This document shows, in pieces, positions 44,746 through 53,309 of a stretch of 64,000 nt of DNA. The translations under genes and the position numbers were made by a program. The DNA is from Melioribacteraceae bacterium. Lineage in GTDB: Bacteria; Bacteroidota; Ignavibacteria; Ignavibacteriales; Melioribacteraceae. The stretch is from assembly GCA_035362835.1 (NCBI GenBank), contig DAOSDY010000002.1, positions 1 to 64,000 on the forward strand. The letters run 5' to 3'. The notes beneath the pieces are model-generated. The model saw only the letters and a program-made list of their open reading frames with translations, was not told the DNA's origin and ran no database searches. Position 1 is the first letter of the stretch. Each line of letters starts with the position of its first letter.

Positions 44746-45147
44746 GTGACTTCATTAAACTTTGCAAAACTGATTGCCGAATTGGTTAAAAATAAAAAAG
44801 GTTACGATATTAAACTCCTTGACCTCAGAAAACTCTCATCCATCGCCGATTTTTTTGTTATCTGCTCGGCCGATTCTGAACGTCAGGTTAAAGCTATTGC
44901 CGACGAAGTGGACGACAAACTCTCCGAACAGCGTATAAAATGCTCTAACCGTGAGGGCTACGAAACTATGAACTGGATCCTGCTCGATTATTTCGACGTA
45001 ATTCTTCATGTCTTCAAATCCGAAGCCAGAAACTACTATAATCTCGAAAAATTCTGGGGTGACGCACCTGTCATTGAGGTTAAGGATGAAGAGGTCCCGG
45101 TAAAATCTCCTAAAACGAAAACTAAAAAATCTGTTACGGAGCGTTAA
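44746..45147 (+). CDS. rsfS: Ribosomal silencing factor RsfS
   Basis: The 133-residue protein binds ribosomal protein uL14 and blocks subunit joining under starvation. Motifs: KKGYDIKLLDLRKLSSIADFFVICSADSERQVKAIADEV, then EGYETMNWILLDYFDVILHVF and ARNYYNLEKFWGDAP, all typical. It starts with GTG and has a C-terminal Lys-rich tail (KSPKTKTKKS). It ends immediately before the TTG of argS, indicating coupled translation. Confidence 0.95.
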   Translation: MTSLNFAKLIAELVKNKKGYDIKLLDLRKLSSIADFFVICSADSERQVKAIADEVDDKLSEQRIKCSNREGYETMNWILLDYFDVILHVFKSEARNYYNLEKFWGDAPVIEVKDEEVPVKSPKTKTKKSVTER

Positions 45148-46776
45148 TTGAAAAAATACTTATCGGAAATATTCCTGGAAGCTTCCTCACGACTGGAATA
45201 CCTTAAAGATGCTGAATTGATTTTTACTATTCCGAATCAGCAGAATTATGGCGACTATTCAATCAATATCGCTCTTATACTTTCGAAAAAATTGAAAAAA
45301 AGCCCGCGCGATGTAGCGGGTGAAATTATCAATAATCTTAATTACGACAGATCAATAATTGAGAAGATAGAAATTGCCGGTCCCGGCTTTATAAATTTTT
45401 TCTTCTCTCCAGCATATGTACCGCAAATTTTAAACAGAGTACTTTCTGAAAAAGAAAATTTCGGGAAATCTTCTAAATATTCCGGCTATAAAGCCCTTGT
45501 AGAGTTCGTCTCTGCCAATCCCACAGGACCATTAACTGTTGGTCACGGCAGGAATGCCGTTATCGGCGATACTGTTGCCAATATGCTGAGCTGGATCGGT
45601 TATGATGTTGATAGAGAATATTATTTTAATAACGCCGGACGGCAGATGCGTGTTCTCGGCGATTCTGTTAGACTCCGTTATCTTGAAGCGCTCGGTAATA
45701 AAATTGAATTTCCCGAGGATTATTACCAGGGAGAATATATTAAAGAGATTGCCCTGAATCTTCACTCGGAATCCGGCGATTCACTTGTGAATGAGGATGC
45801 TGAAGGAATTTTTAAGAAGAGAGCCGAACAGGAGATCTTTGCCGATATAAACAAAACCCTGTCGAATCTTGGAATCGGTTTCCAGAAGTATTATAACGAA
45901 CATACTCTCTATGAGGAAGGAAGAATTAATTCTCTTCTCGACCTTTTCAGTAGAAAGGATTTATCTTACACTAAAGACGGTGCTACGTGGCTTAAACTCT
46001 CCGATCTCGGCAATGAGGCCGATAAGGTAATTGTAAAATCGACCGGGGAGCCTACATACCGACTTCCTGATATTGCATATCATATAACAAAATTTGAACG
46101 CGGTTACGATCTTATGGTCGACCTGTTCGGATCGGACCATACTGCAACTTATCCGGATGTTCTTGCGGGACTCAAAGCGTTGGGATATGATTCCGGAAAA
46201 GTAAAAGTACTGATCCATCAGTTTGTTACTATTATGCAGAAAGGGGAGATTGTTAAAATGTCGACCCGGAAAGCAAACTATATAACCCTTGACGAACTGA
46301 CCGGTGAAGTAGGAACCGATGTTGTCCGGTATTTCTTTATCATGCGCAGCATGAGCAGTCATCTTAATTTCGATCTCGACCTGGCGAAAAAACAGTCCGA
46401 TGAAAACCCTGTTTTCTACCTTCAGTACGCTCATGCAAGAATAGCTTCTATATTGAGGATGGCCGCTGAAGAGAATCTTAATTACTCGCTTGAGAACCTG
46501 AACCTTCTCACAATGCCTGAAGAACAGAATCTTCTTAAGAAACTTTATGAATTTCCTGATGAAGTTCTCTATTCATCCGAGAATTTTGAACCGCATAAAA
46601 TCTCCTCCTATCTGGAAGAACTTGCCTCTCTGTTTCATAAATTTTATACGGTATGCAGAATTATCGGAAGTGAGACGAAACTGGCTGAAGCGAGACTTTC
46701 ATTGATTGTGGCTGTAAAACATGTTATCAGGAACGGGCTTTCGATTCTCGGCGTTAGTGCACCGGAGAAAATGTAG
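45148..46776 (+). CDS. argS: Arginyl-tRNA synthetase
   Basis: The 542-residue class I synthetase charges tRNA-Arg. It has an N-terminal Add-1 domain (1-90), the HIGH-type signature in NPTGPLTVGHGRNAV (Thr at the first histidine position), a KMSTRKANY motif for KMSKS, and an anticodon-binding C-terminal domain with LQYAHARIASILR. It starts with TTG next to the rsfS stop. The first His of HIGH being Thr is unusual, but the second His is retained and the surrounding sequence is conserved, so activity is expected. Confidence 0.96.
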   Translation: MKKYLSEIFLEASSRLEYLKDAELIFTIPNQQNYGDYSINIALILSKKLKKSPRDVAGEIINNLNYDRSIIEKIEIAGPGFINFFFSPAYVPQILNRVLSEKENFGKSSKYSGYKALVEFVSANPTGPLTVGHGRNAVIGDTVANMLSWIGYDVDREYYFNNAGRQMRVLGDSVRLRYLEALGNKIEFPEDYYQGEYIKEIALNLHSESGDSLVNEDAEGIFKKRAEQEIFADINKTLSNLGIGFQKYYNEHTLYEEGRINSLLDLFSRKDLSYTKDGATWLKLSDLGNEADKVIVKSTGEPTYRLPDIAYHITKFERGYDLMVDLFGSDHTATYPDVLAGLKALGYDSGKVKVLIHQFVTIMQKGEIVKMSTRKANYITLDELTGEVGTDVVRYFFIMRSMSSHLNFDLDLAKKQSDENPVFYLQYAHARIASILRMAAEENLNYSLENLNLLTMPEEQNLLKKLYEFPDEVLYSSENFEPHKISSYLEELASLFHKFYTVCRIIGSETKLAEARLSLIVAVKHVIRNGLSILGVSAPEKM

Positions 46777-46778
46777 TA

Positions 46779-47462
46779 TCAATCTGCAACTGCGACGGAT
46801 AAAGCGAATATCTCAGCGGCGCCGTTCTCTTTCAACACACTTCCGCATTCCGAGATAGTTGCCCCGGTAGTTATCACGTCATCTACAAGAATAATATTTT
46901 TCCCGGCTATTTTTTTATTGCCCGATACCGTAAATGCGCTGCGGATGTTGTCCTTTCTCTCTTCAAGAGTGAGTTCTGTTTGTGTTTCCGTGAATCTTTT
47001 CCGTTTGATTACAGATTCTTCAACCGGAATTTTTGTTACAGAACTGATTCCTTTCGCAATATAATAGGATTGATTATAACCTCTTTCCGCTTTCTTTAAT
47101 CTGTGCAGAGGCACGGGAATCAAAAGATCACCATCCCAGCTTTTTATCTCCTCCTTTAATAACGTGCCAGACATTTTACCCAGAAATATTCCAATTCTAA
47201 AATTCTCCATGTATTTAAGTGAGTGAATAAGATGCTGAAGCGGTTTCTCTTTTTCAAAAACAAATGCTGAAATAAATCCTGAAATTATTTTACCGGATTC
47301 AAATTTCCTGTTGAATTCTAATTCAATTCTTTTACTGTCCGCTCTCTGGATAAGATTGCAGCATGGTTCGCAGATATAAATGGTATCCGGATTTAGTTTG
47401 CAGTTGCACGAAAGACAGAATCTGGGGAGGAAAAAATCAAATAAGTGATTAAATAAAAACAT
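46779..47462 (-). CDS. ComF-family phosphoribosyltransferase-like protein
   Basis: The 227-residue protein has an N-terminal zinc-ribbon-like set of cysteines (C-LSC near residue 17, then CEPC), and a PRTase domain with the PRPP-binding loop ILVDDVITTGATI (about 190-202) and RGYNQSYYIAKGIS. ComF proteins are needed for DNA uptake in some bacteria and are widespread elsewhere with unknown activity. It converges with argS (two bases between stops) and is the last gene in the surE-VWA-hemerythrin-comF run on this strand. Confidence 0.88.
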   Translation of the reverse strand: MFLFNHLFDFFLPRFCLSCNCKLNPDTIYICEPCCNLIQRADSKRIELEFNRKFESGKIISGFISAFVFEKEKPLQHLIHSLKYMENFRIGIFLGKMSGTLLKEEIKSWDGDLLIPVPLHRLKKAERGYNQSYYIAKGISSVTKIPVEESVIKRKRFTETQTELTLEERKDNIRSAFTVSGNKKIAGKNIILVDDVITTGATISECGSVLKENGAAEIFALSVAVAD

Positions 47463-47468
47463 CCACTT

Positions 47469-47876
47469 CTATGTTATCCCTTTTGAATTTAGAAACTCGC
47501 CAACTTTTTTATCGCTTAACTGGAGATGATTGAAAAACCATCTTTTAAGCCCGTCGATCTGCTCCATATCCACCATGGTCTTATCATCATTTTTTATTTT
47601 ATCGAAACGGCTGACCCATTGATTGTAAAACCGGTCGTGTTCAAGTTTGTGAGAAATATAGCCGGGAAAATGATACTGCTTCATATACCCTTCTTCCGTC
47701 TCAAAATGCTTCTCAATTTCTTCAATCAGTAACTTCAGGTGATCAATAAACGTGGCTCTTTTTCCGGCAGTAAAATCCGAGTGGACTTTATTGATTATAA
47801 AGGCAATTTCACTATGCTGCTTGTCAATAGATGCGATGTTTACTTTCTCTTCTTCTGTAAAATCAACGAACGGCAT
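47469..47876 (-). CDS. Bacteriohemerythrin-type protein
   Basis: The 135-residue protein has the complete diiron set: H21, H57, E61, H76 and H80 of the hemerythrin helices, and a terminal HLQLSD supplying the last His and Asp. PFVDFTEEEKVNIASIDKQH and HFETEEGYMKQYHFPG are typical of single-domain bacterial hemerythrins that bind oxygen. It is cytosolic, with no sensor or output domain attached. Neighbours upstream (VWA protein) and downstream (comF) are close, so it is probably co-transcribed with them. Confidence 0.9.
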   Translation of the reverse strand: MPFVDFTEEEKVNIASIDKQHSEIAFIINKVHSDFTAGKRATFIDHLKLLIEEIEKHFETEEGYMKQYHFPGYISHKLEHDRFYNQWVSRFDKIKNDDKTMVDMEQIDGLKRWFFNHLQLSDKKVGEFLNSKGIT

Positions 47877-47893
47877 AATCTATCTCTTGTTTG

Positions 47894-50029
47894 TTATAAC
47901 ATTCCTGCACGTTTCCGTAAAAACCACTCAAGGGCAAATAAACAAATTATTATTACCATAATCCACTCATTCGTCCACAATGAATATTCATGGTAAACCG
48001 GTTTCTCCGATTTTGTTGCGGAGTTTATATTTCTTAACCTTTCAAAAAGTCCCTCATAACTGCTGATAGAGTAATATTCTCCGCCTGAAACATCTGCCAG
48101 ATTTTTTAATAAGTTAGTATTCATCTTTGTGTTTAGTAATTCAGTTTCACCCGTGCTTACGCTGAATCTTCCTCTGTTACTTTTAACATCTACTCCGTCG
48201 TAAATTGCATTCCCATCGAATGTATAATCTCCGTCCTCGTTTAATTCTAAAGAACCCCTGTAAACTCCATTATTGATTCTGGTTAATGTAATATCCGAAT
48301 CAAAACTGCCGCGTTTAACTCCCAGCTTAATTTCGGCCGAGTTAACCGGTGAAAATGTCTGGTCGTATAATTCTGCTGTAAATTCAGCACGTTCACCCCT
48401 TGAATAAACTTTCTTATCTGTCCTGATCGTGAACTGGTCCTTTGTACCCGTTATATTCAGCCATTTGATTATGTCATTGAAAAAACCCTGTAAAAAGAGG
48501 GGATTGTCATTGGCCATTCCTAATTGCCAGCGCCATATTTCGCCTGCTAAAAATGCTATTGATCTGTAACCGGCAATATTTCTGGCAACCATCAGCGGAG
48601 AATTAGTTTGAACTGTTCTTATAATAGAATTAAGAAGTATTTCACTTCCGTCCCTGGCAATAATTTCCGAAGCGGTTCTGGAAACGGGGGCAAGTGTTCG
48701 CCACAAGTTCTGCCTCGATGATAATCCCGAAAAAATCTGATTGAAATTTTCCGCTATTAATTCTGGCTGAACCGGAATTCTCTCTTCAATGATCTTTCTG
48801 ATTGTAAACGGAAGATCCTTCTCGTACTGCTTCAATTTTGATATGTCCGTATCCGGAGTTACAATTATTAAAAACGGTTTTTTAATTTGAATAGATGAAA
48901 AGATTTTTTGGCTTAACTCTGCAGGTGTATTTCTTGAGGGGAAATCGACAAGTACAAGGATATCCGCCGAATCGATCACAGACAGATTTAATCTTGCCCA
49001 GAACTTAGCAGGACCAACCTGAACTATTTTATTAACCGACAAATTTTTATTAGCATTTAATATTGTGCTGATGGCGGAAAGATCGGGTGAGGGGCTTCCT
49101 GCAACCAATGCGATATTGACTTTATTTTTCAATACGTTCAGAAAAAACGTTCTTGTGTTGTTTGCGGTATTCGATTCCTCCGCCATTCCGGATGCTGTAA
49201 CCCTGATTTTCTTTTCACCGGGCGTTTCAGGATTATAATCGAAACTGATTCTGTTTAATCCGTCCTGTGAAAGCTGAATCTCTTTCGATTGTATGAGCCG
49301 GTCATCCTCATACAATGAGAGCCTTGTTTTCCCGTCCGCGTATCCCTCGTTAATTAAAGCTGCTTCAATAACCGTCCCGGTTCCGGAATATATAAACTGA
49401 TTATATGAAACGTCTTTCACTATAAGATCTTTTGACGATGTAGTATCGCCGATACCGATAGTAAAGAGAGGCAAAGCTGTTTTTTCAGCTTCGTAAACCG
49501 GCTCATTTCCGTCCGATACTATACCGTCGCTTGCAACAATAACCGATCCTCTTTTCACTTTAAGTGAATCGATCAGTTTAAAGATCTTATGAAAATTCGT
49601 AAGTGGTTCTTTGAAATTGATATCCGATCCTTTCTCTGCATCATACACAACGGGTTTAATGCCGAACAGATAACTCTTCAGGTTTGTACCATACTCATTC
49701 CTTATTTCATCTGCCAATATTTTTAATTGCACTGATCTGATTAGACTATCCTTAACAGAGAGGGAAGCCGAATTGTCGATAAAAAGAAAATTGACCGGTT
49801 CCTCTTTCTCATTATATTTTATGGAAATCCTCGGCTCTAGAATTAAAAGAAGTAACAGGATAATAATGAGGGACCTGATCAGGAATAGAAATGTTCTTGC
49901 AAAAAGTGAGACGGCGGGAATTGTGAATCTGTAAATGTACCAGGAATAGACGATCAGTAGAATTACGGCAATCAGAATAAATACTGGACCAGAGTTGAAC
50001 GTGATATTAAAGCTGTCTATTCCTTCCAT
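47894..50029 (-). CDS. Membrane protein with VWA-like domain
   Basis: The 711-residue protein has two N-terminal membrane helices (about 14-30 and 43-63), then a VWA-like domain with the MIDAS signature FLFIDNSASLS (D-x-S-x-S, near 81-91). A long extracytoplasmic part has CARDB/Ig-like strands (GLNRISFDYNPETPGEKKIRV, ADILVLVDFPS), and a last membrane helix with basic end (WIMVIIICLFALEWFLRKRAG). This resembles the large GATase1/VWA membrane proteins of Bacteroidota found near Bat-type loci. No bat genes are present. Function unknown. Confidence 0.8.
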   Translation of the reverse strand: MEGIDSFNITFNSGPVFILIAVILLIVYSWYIYRFTIPAVSLFARTFLFLIRSLIIILLLLLILEPRISIKYNEKEEPVNFLFIDNSASLSVKDSLIRSVQLKILADEIRNEYGTNLKSYLFGIKPVVYDAEKGSDINFKEPLTNFHKIFKLIDSLKVKRGSVIVASDGIVSDGNEPVYEAEKTALPLFTIGIGDTTSSKDLIVKDVSYNQFIYSGTGTVIEAALINEGYADGKTRLSLYEDDRLIQSKEIQLSQDGLNRISFDYNPETPGEKKIRVTASGMAEESNTANNTRTFFLNVLKNKVNIALVAGSPSPDLSAISTILNANKNLSVNKIVQVGPAKFWARLNLSVIDSADILVLVDFPSRNTPAELSQKIFSSIQIKKPFLIIVTPDTDISKLKQYEKDLPFTIRKIIEERIPVQPELIAENFNQIFSGLSSRQNLWRTLAPVSRTASEIIARDGSEILLNSIIRTVQTNSPLMVARNIAGYRSIAFLAGEIWRWQLGMANDNPLFLQGFFNDIIKWLNITGTKDQFTIRTDKKVYSRGERAEFTAELYDQTFSPVNSAEIKLGVKRGSFDSDITLTRINNGVYRGSLELNEDGDYTFDGNAIYDGVDVKSNRGRFSVSTGETELLNTKMNTNLLKNLADVSGGEYYSISSYEGLFERLRNINSATKSEKPVYHEYSLWTNEWIMVIIICLFALEWFLRKRAGML

Positions 50030-50035
50030 CTAATG

Positions 50036-50803
50036 CTACTTCATCAGGTTTTCTATTTTCCAGTCTTGCATCGAGTCGTACGTAGGGTAATCAGTAAGGT
50101 CGAAATGTATCGGTGTAATTGAGACATAATTCTTTTTTATAACAAACTGATCGGAGTCTGCTTTTTCATCGGTTTCCATCAGGCTGCCTGTAAGCCAGTA
50201 ATATTTCTTGCCGTATGGATCGATCCGTTCTTCATAGACATCGTCCCATTTGGATTTTCCCTGCTTCGTAATCATTATACCTGCAATTTCCTCTTCGGGA
50301 AGATTCGGAACGTTAACATTAAGGAGTGTTCCGTTCGGAAGTCCCTTTTCTAATACAAGCTTTGCAAGTTTTGCAGCTACCTTTGCTGAATAACCGAAAT
50401 CCTTGGAATCGTGACTTGTCTGTGAGATAGCGATTGCCGGGAGGTCCATAATCGCGGCTTCCCTTGCTGCCGAAACAGTGCCTGAATAAATTATATTTAT
50501 TGCAGTATTAGAGCCGTTATTAATGCCCGAGAGAACTATATCCGGTTTAGTCTTAAGAATATTCCGGATCCCGATCTTAAGGCAATCAGCCGGAGTACCG
50601 TCTATTGCATATCCGAAGAAATCGCCGTTTTTATAGTATTCAGTAATTCTAAGTGGAATTTTCATTGTTATCGCATGTCCTACAGCGCTCTGCTCGGTCC
50701 GGGGAGCTATTACCGTAACATCTCCAATCTTCTTCATCTCCTTAGCTAATGCCGCTATCCCGGGGGAATCAATTCCGTCGTCGTTTGATATCAGTATTTT
50801 CAA
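50036..50803 (-). CDS. surE: 5'/3'-nucleotidase SurE
   Basis: The 255-residue stationary-phase survival phosphatase removes phosphate from nucleoside monophosphates. ILISNDDGIDSPGI carries the metal-binding Asp pair; APRTEQSAVGHAIT, DGTPADCLKIG, LSGINNGSNTAINIIYSGTVSAA and NVNVPNLP are typical. Length normal. It begins the minus-strand operon with only six bases to the VWA-like gene. Confidence 0.95.
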   Translation of the reverse strand: MKILISNDDGIDSPGIAALAKEMKKIGDVTVIAPRTEQSAVGHAITMKIPLRITEYYKNGDFFGYAIDGTPADCLKIGIRNILKTKPDIVLSGINNGSNTAINIIYSGTVSAAREAAIMDLPAIAISQTSHDSKDFGYSAKVAAKLAKLVLEKGLPNGTLLNVNVPNLPEEEIAGIMITKQGKSKWDDVYEERIDPYGKKYYWLTGSLMETDEKADSDQFVIKKNYVSITPIHFDLTDYPTYDSMQDWKIENLMK

Positions 50804-50982
50804 TTTTTCATCCTTAATGAATTATAATACACAGAATTAGGAAGTAAATATAATCAAATTACCCGGAACCAAATCGGGTTAAATATTGAAAGAACTTTAT
50901 GATTGGAAGAGTAGTAATATTAAATATCCCTCAATCTTGTCCCGGAAAAATCTTAATTTGTCTGTGTAAAAATTGAATAGTG

Positions 50983-51825
50983 ATGAAAACCGGTATAATG
51001 GTCCTCATATTTTCTCTGTTTGCGCTCACTGTTTCCAATGCTCAGGTGGATTCAACAGCATATGGCGATATCGATATTTTTGTTATCGATTCTTATATAT
51101 CGCCGGAAGAGCCATTCAAATTTTCTCTCTCTTTTTTTACAAGCGATAGTGTTAAATCAAAAGTATCAATTCTAAAGGATGGCGAATACATTGTCTCGGA
51201 GGATTATGCGGAAAATCATAAAATTGAGATTGCTGTCAATCAATCCATTATCAAATTCAGAGTCATTAAATATTTTATTTTTGTCCGGGATAAATCAGGT
51301 AAGGAATCAAGGAGTCAGTTATATGAAGTCGAAATCCCGGGAACAATAATAGTAGCCGATCAGAATCAATCGGGACTTCTGCAGATCTGCTGTTTCGGCG
51401 GAATCATTTTCGGATTGCCTTCGCCAACACTTGTATTTAAAGACGGTGGAAAGTATTTCAGTCTGACAAAGGAAATACCCCTCTTTTCATTTTATTCCGG
51501 CGGTTACAATTATCCGTCCGGATATATCGGAATCGATTACGCTCATATCTTCAATTCCGACAGGAGAAATTTTGCCAGGGTCGGGTATAAACAAATATTC
51601 CAGGTCGGTTTCATCGAGTATCTCTCAACAGGATTGAATTTTTTTACTGATTTCAGCGGATATAACGGAGTAAGCCCCGAGTTTTCTGCAGGACTTTTTA
51701 AGATTCAGAACGTATTTACTTTTTTTGCGCGTTACCGTTATAATTTCCAGTTGAAGAGCGGCGGAACGGAGTTTCATGAATTTTCGATCGGACTCTACTC
51801 TAATTTCTTTTCGCTTAATCTCTAA
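50983..51825 (+). CDS. Exported or outer-membrane protein of unknown function
   Basis: The protein has about 280 residues from ATG 50983; a GTG directly before it (50980) is an alternative start. The signal peptide ends SNAQ (about 20). The mature protein begins with an Ig- or Ni-like domain (PEEPFKFSLSFFTSDSVKSK) and continues in beta-strands with alternating aromatics (YIGIDYAHIF, YRYNFQL), ending FSIGLYSNFFSLNL. A membrane beta-barrel or surface sandwich is possible. No family known to me. It is divergent from surE, with a promoter region of about 170 bases. Confidence 0.7.
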   Translation: MKTGIMVLIFSLFALTVSNAQVDSTAYGDIDIFVIDSYISPEEPFKFSLSFFTSDSVKSKVSILKDGEYIVSEDYAENHKIEIAVNQSIIKFRVIKYFIFVRDKSGKESRSQLYEVEIPGTIIVADQNQSGLLQICCFGGIIFGLPSPTLVFKDGGKYFSLTKEIPLFSFYSGGYNYPSGYIGIDYAHIFNSDRRNFARVGYKQIFQVGFIEYLSTGLNFFTDFSGYNGVSPEFSAGLFKIQNVFTFFARYRYNFQLKSGGTEFHEFSIGLYSNFFSLNL

Positions 51826-51895
51826 AAAAAGTGACTGCGGTTGTGTCTTAGAATTGACTCAATAATAATTTTCAATTTTGACTTAAACGGAATTG

Positions 51896-53074
51896 ATGGA
51901 GAATAAAGAAAATATAATTTCTGTAAGTGAGTTGACCGGTCAGATCAAGGTCATACTTGAAGAAGAATTCGGAGATATCTCCGTTATAGGTGAGATATCG
52001 AATTTTAAAGCTCACATATCCGGCCATTGGTATTTTACATTGAAGGACTCCAACGCTCAGATAAGCTGCACAATGTGGAAAGGGGTGAATAATTATGTAT
52101 TCTTCACTCCGCAGGATGGAATCAAAGTAATTATACGGGGACGGATAACTGTTTATCCGCCAAGAGGCAATTACCAGATTGATGTCCGTTCTATGAAACC
52201 GGCCGGTGTTGGTGAATTACAGGCTGCATTCGAAAAGCTGAAACAGAAACTTGCTGACGAAGGATTATTCGATGAAAAATATAAAAAGCCGATACCGAAA
52301 TTTCCCCGTAAAATCGGTGTTGTAACCGCGATAGATGGAGCTGCTTTTCAGGATATGAAAAATATCGCTTCCAGAAGGTATCCTCTTGCCGAGTTAATAA
52401 TTGCATCATGTAAAGTACAGGGTGAAGGCGCGGCCGCGGAAATTGCTCAAAGCATCAGACTTCTTAATAACCGCAAAGATATCGATTTGATGATTGTCGG
52501 CAGGGGAGGAGGTTCACTTGAGGACCTCTGGGCATTTAATGAGGAAATAGTAGCCCGTGCAATTTTTAATTCCGGAATTCCAGTTATAAGCGGTGTGGGT
52601 CATGAAATCGATTTTACTATTTCTGATTTTGCTGCGGATCTTAGAGCGCCTACACCTTCGGCTGCAATGGAATTGGCAACTCCGAATAAAGATGAACTCT
52701 TTGCCTTTATAGACGAATTTTCCTATTATTTCACGCAAAAAATCACAGAAATAATCTCTGATCTGAAAGAAGATGTTCGAAGCACGATCTCCTCTTACGG
52801 TTTCAGGTATCCTCAGGATTTCATTAAAAATCAAATTCAATTTCTGGATAATTTGGTTTACCGTTTTCAAAATCTATATGATAACAGGTTCTTGAACTTG
52901 AAGAATAAACTTCTATTACTGGGAAGTAAGTTGGAAGCATATAATGTTAAAGCTACACTTAAAAGAGGATTTGCTATTGTCAGGCAGCAGGGAAATATCA
53001 TCCCGCGTAAAAAGAATTTTGAAATCAATAAATCATCGGAAATTGAATTTTTCGACGGTGAGGTGAAAATTTAA
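51896..53074 (+). CDS. xseA: Exodeoxyribonuclease VII large subunit
   Basis: The 392-residue subunit makes the catalytic core of an enzyme that degrades single-stranded DNA. It has an N-terminal OB domain (ISVSELTGQIKVILEEEFG, GHWYFTLKDSNAQISCTMW), the RVTVYPPRGNYQ-like element RITVYPPRGNYQID, GVVTAIDGAAFQDM, and the core GRGGGSLEDLWAFNEE, GVGHEIDFTISDF, RAPTPSAAMELATPN. The C-terminal helices end normally. A TTG precedes the ATG (51893), but ATG 51896 is taken as start. It is coupled to xseB, which starts two bases later. Confidence 0.96.
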   Translation: MENKENIISVSELTGQIKVILEEEFGDISVIGEISNFKAHISGHWYFTLKDSNAQISCTMWKGVNNYVFFTPQDGIKVIIRGRITVYPPRGNYQIDVRSMKPAGVGELQAAFEKLKQKLADEGLFDEKYKKPIPKFPRKIGVVTAIDGAAFQDMKNIASRRYPLAELIIASCKVQGEGAAAEIAQSIRLLNNRKDIDLMIVGRGGGSLEDLWAFNEEIVARAIFNSGIPVISGVGHEIDFTISDFAADLRAPTPSAAMELATPNKDELFAFIDEFSYYFTQKITEIISDLKEDVRSTISSYGFRYPQDFIKNQIQFLDNLVYRFQNLYDNRFLNLKNKLLLLGSKLEAYNVKATLKRGFAIVRQQGNIIPRKKNFEINKSSEIEFFDGEVKI

Positions 53075-53075
53075 T

Positions 53076-53291
53076 ATGTCTAAGAAAAAAGAAACATCTT
53101 TCGAAAATTCCCTTCAAAGATTACAGGAAATATCCGACCTCCTGGAAAAAGGTGAGGTTGGTCTTGAAGAATCGATTAAATTATATGAAGAGGGAATTAA
53201 TTTGGCTAAAATTTGTTATGGTACATTAAAGGATGCCGAATTGAAGGTTACCGAAATTAAAAAACAACTTGAATCGGGATTACAGGAATAA
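53076..53291 (+). CDS. xseB: Exodeoxyribonuclease VII small subunit
   Basis: The 71-residue helical subunit is required for activity of XseA. FENSLQRLQEISDLLEKGEVGLEESIKLYEEG and LAKICYGTLKDAE are diagnostic. The start ATG lies within two bases of the xseA stop, and dxs follows 18 bases later, so xseA-xseB-dxs form an operon as in many bacteria. Confidence 0.95.
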   Translation: MSKKKETSFENSLQRLQEISDLLEKGEVGLEESIKLYEEGINLAKICYGTLKDAELKVTEIKKQLESGLQE

Positions 53292-53309
53292 ATTTTAAGA
53301 GGAATAAAC

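Noticed and set aside
45520..45550. argS as an inactive paralogue because of Thr in the HIGH motif
   Set aside because: The second His and all other motifs are intact, and length and operon position are normal, so the gene is most likely the functional synthetase.
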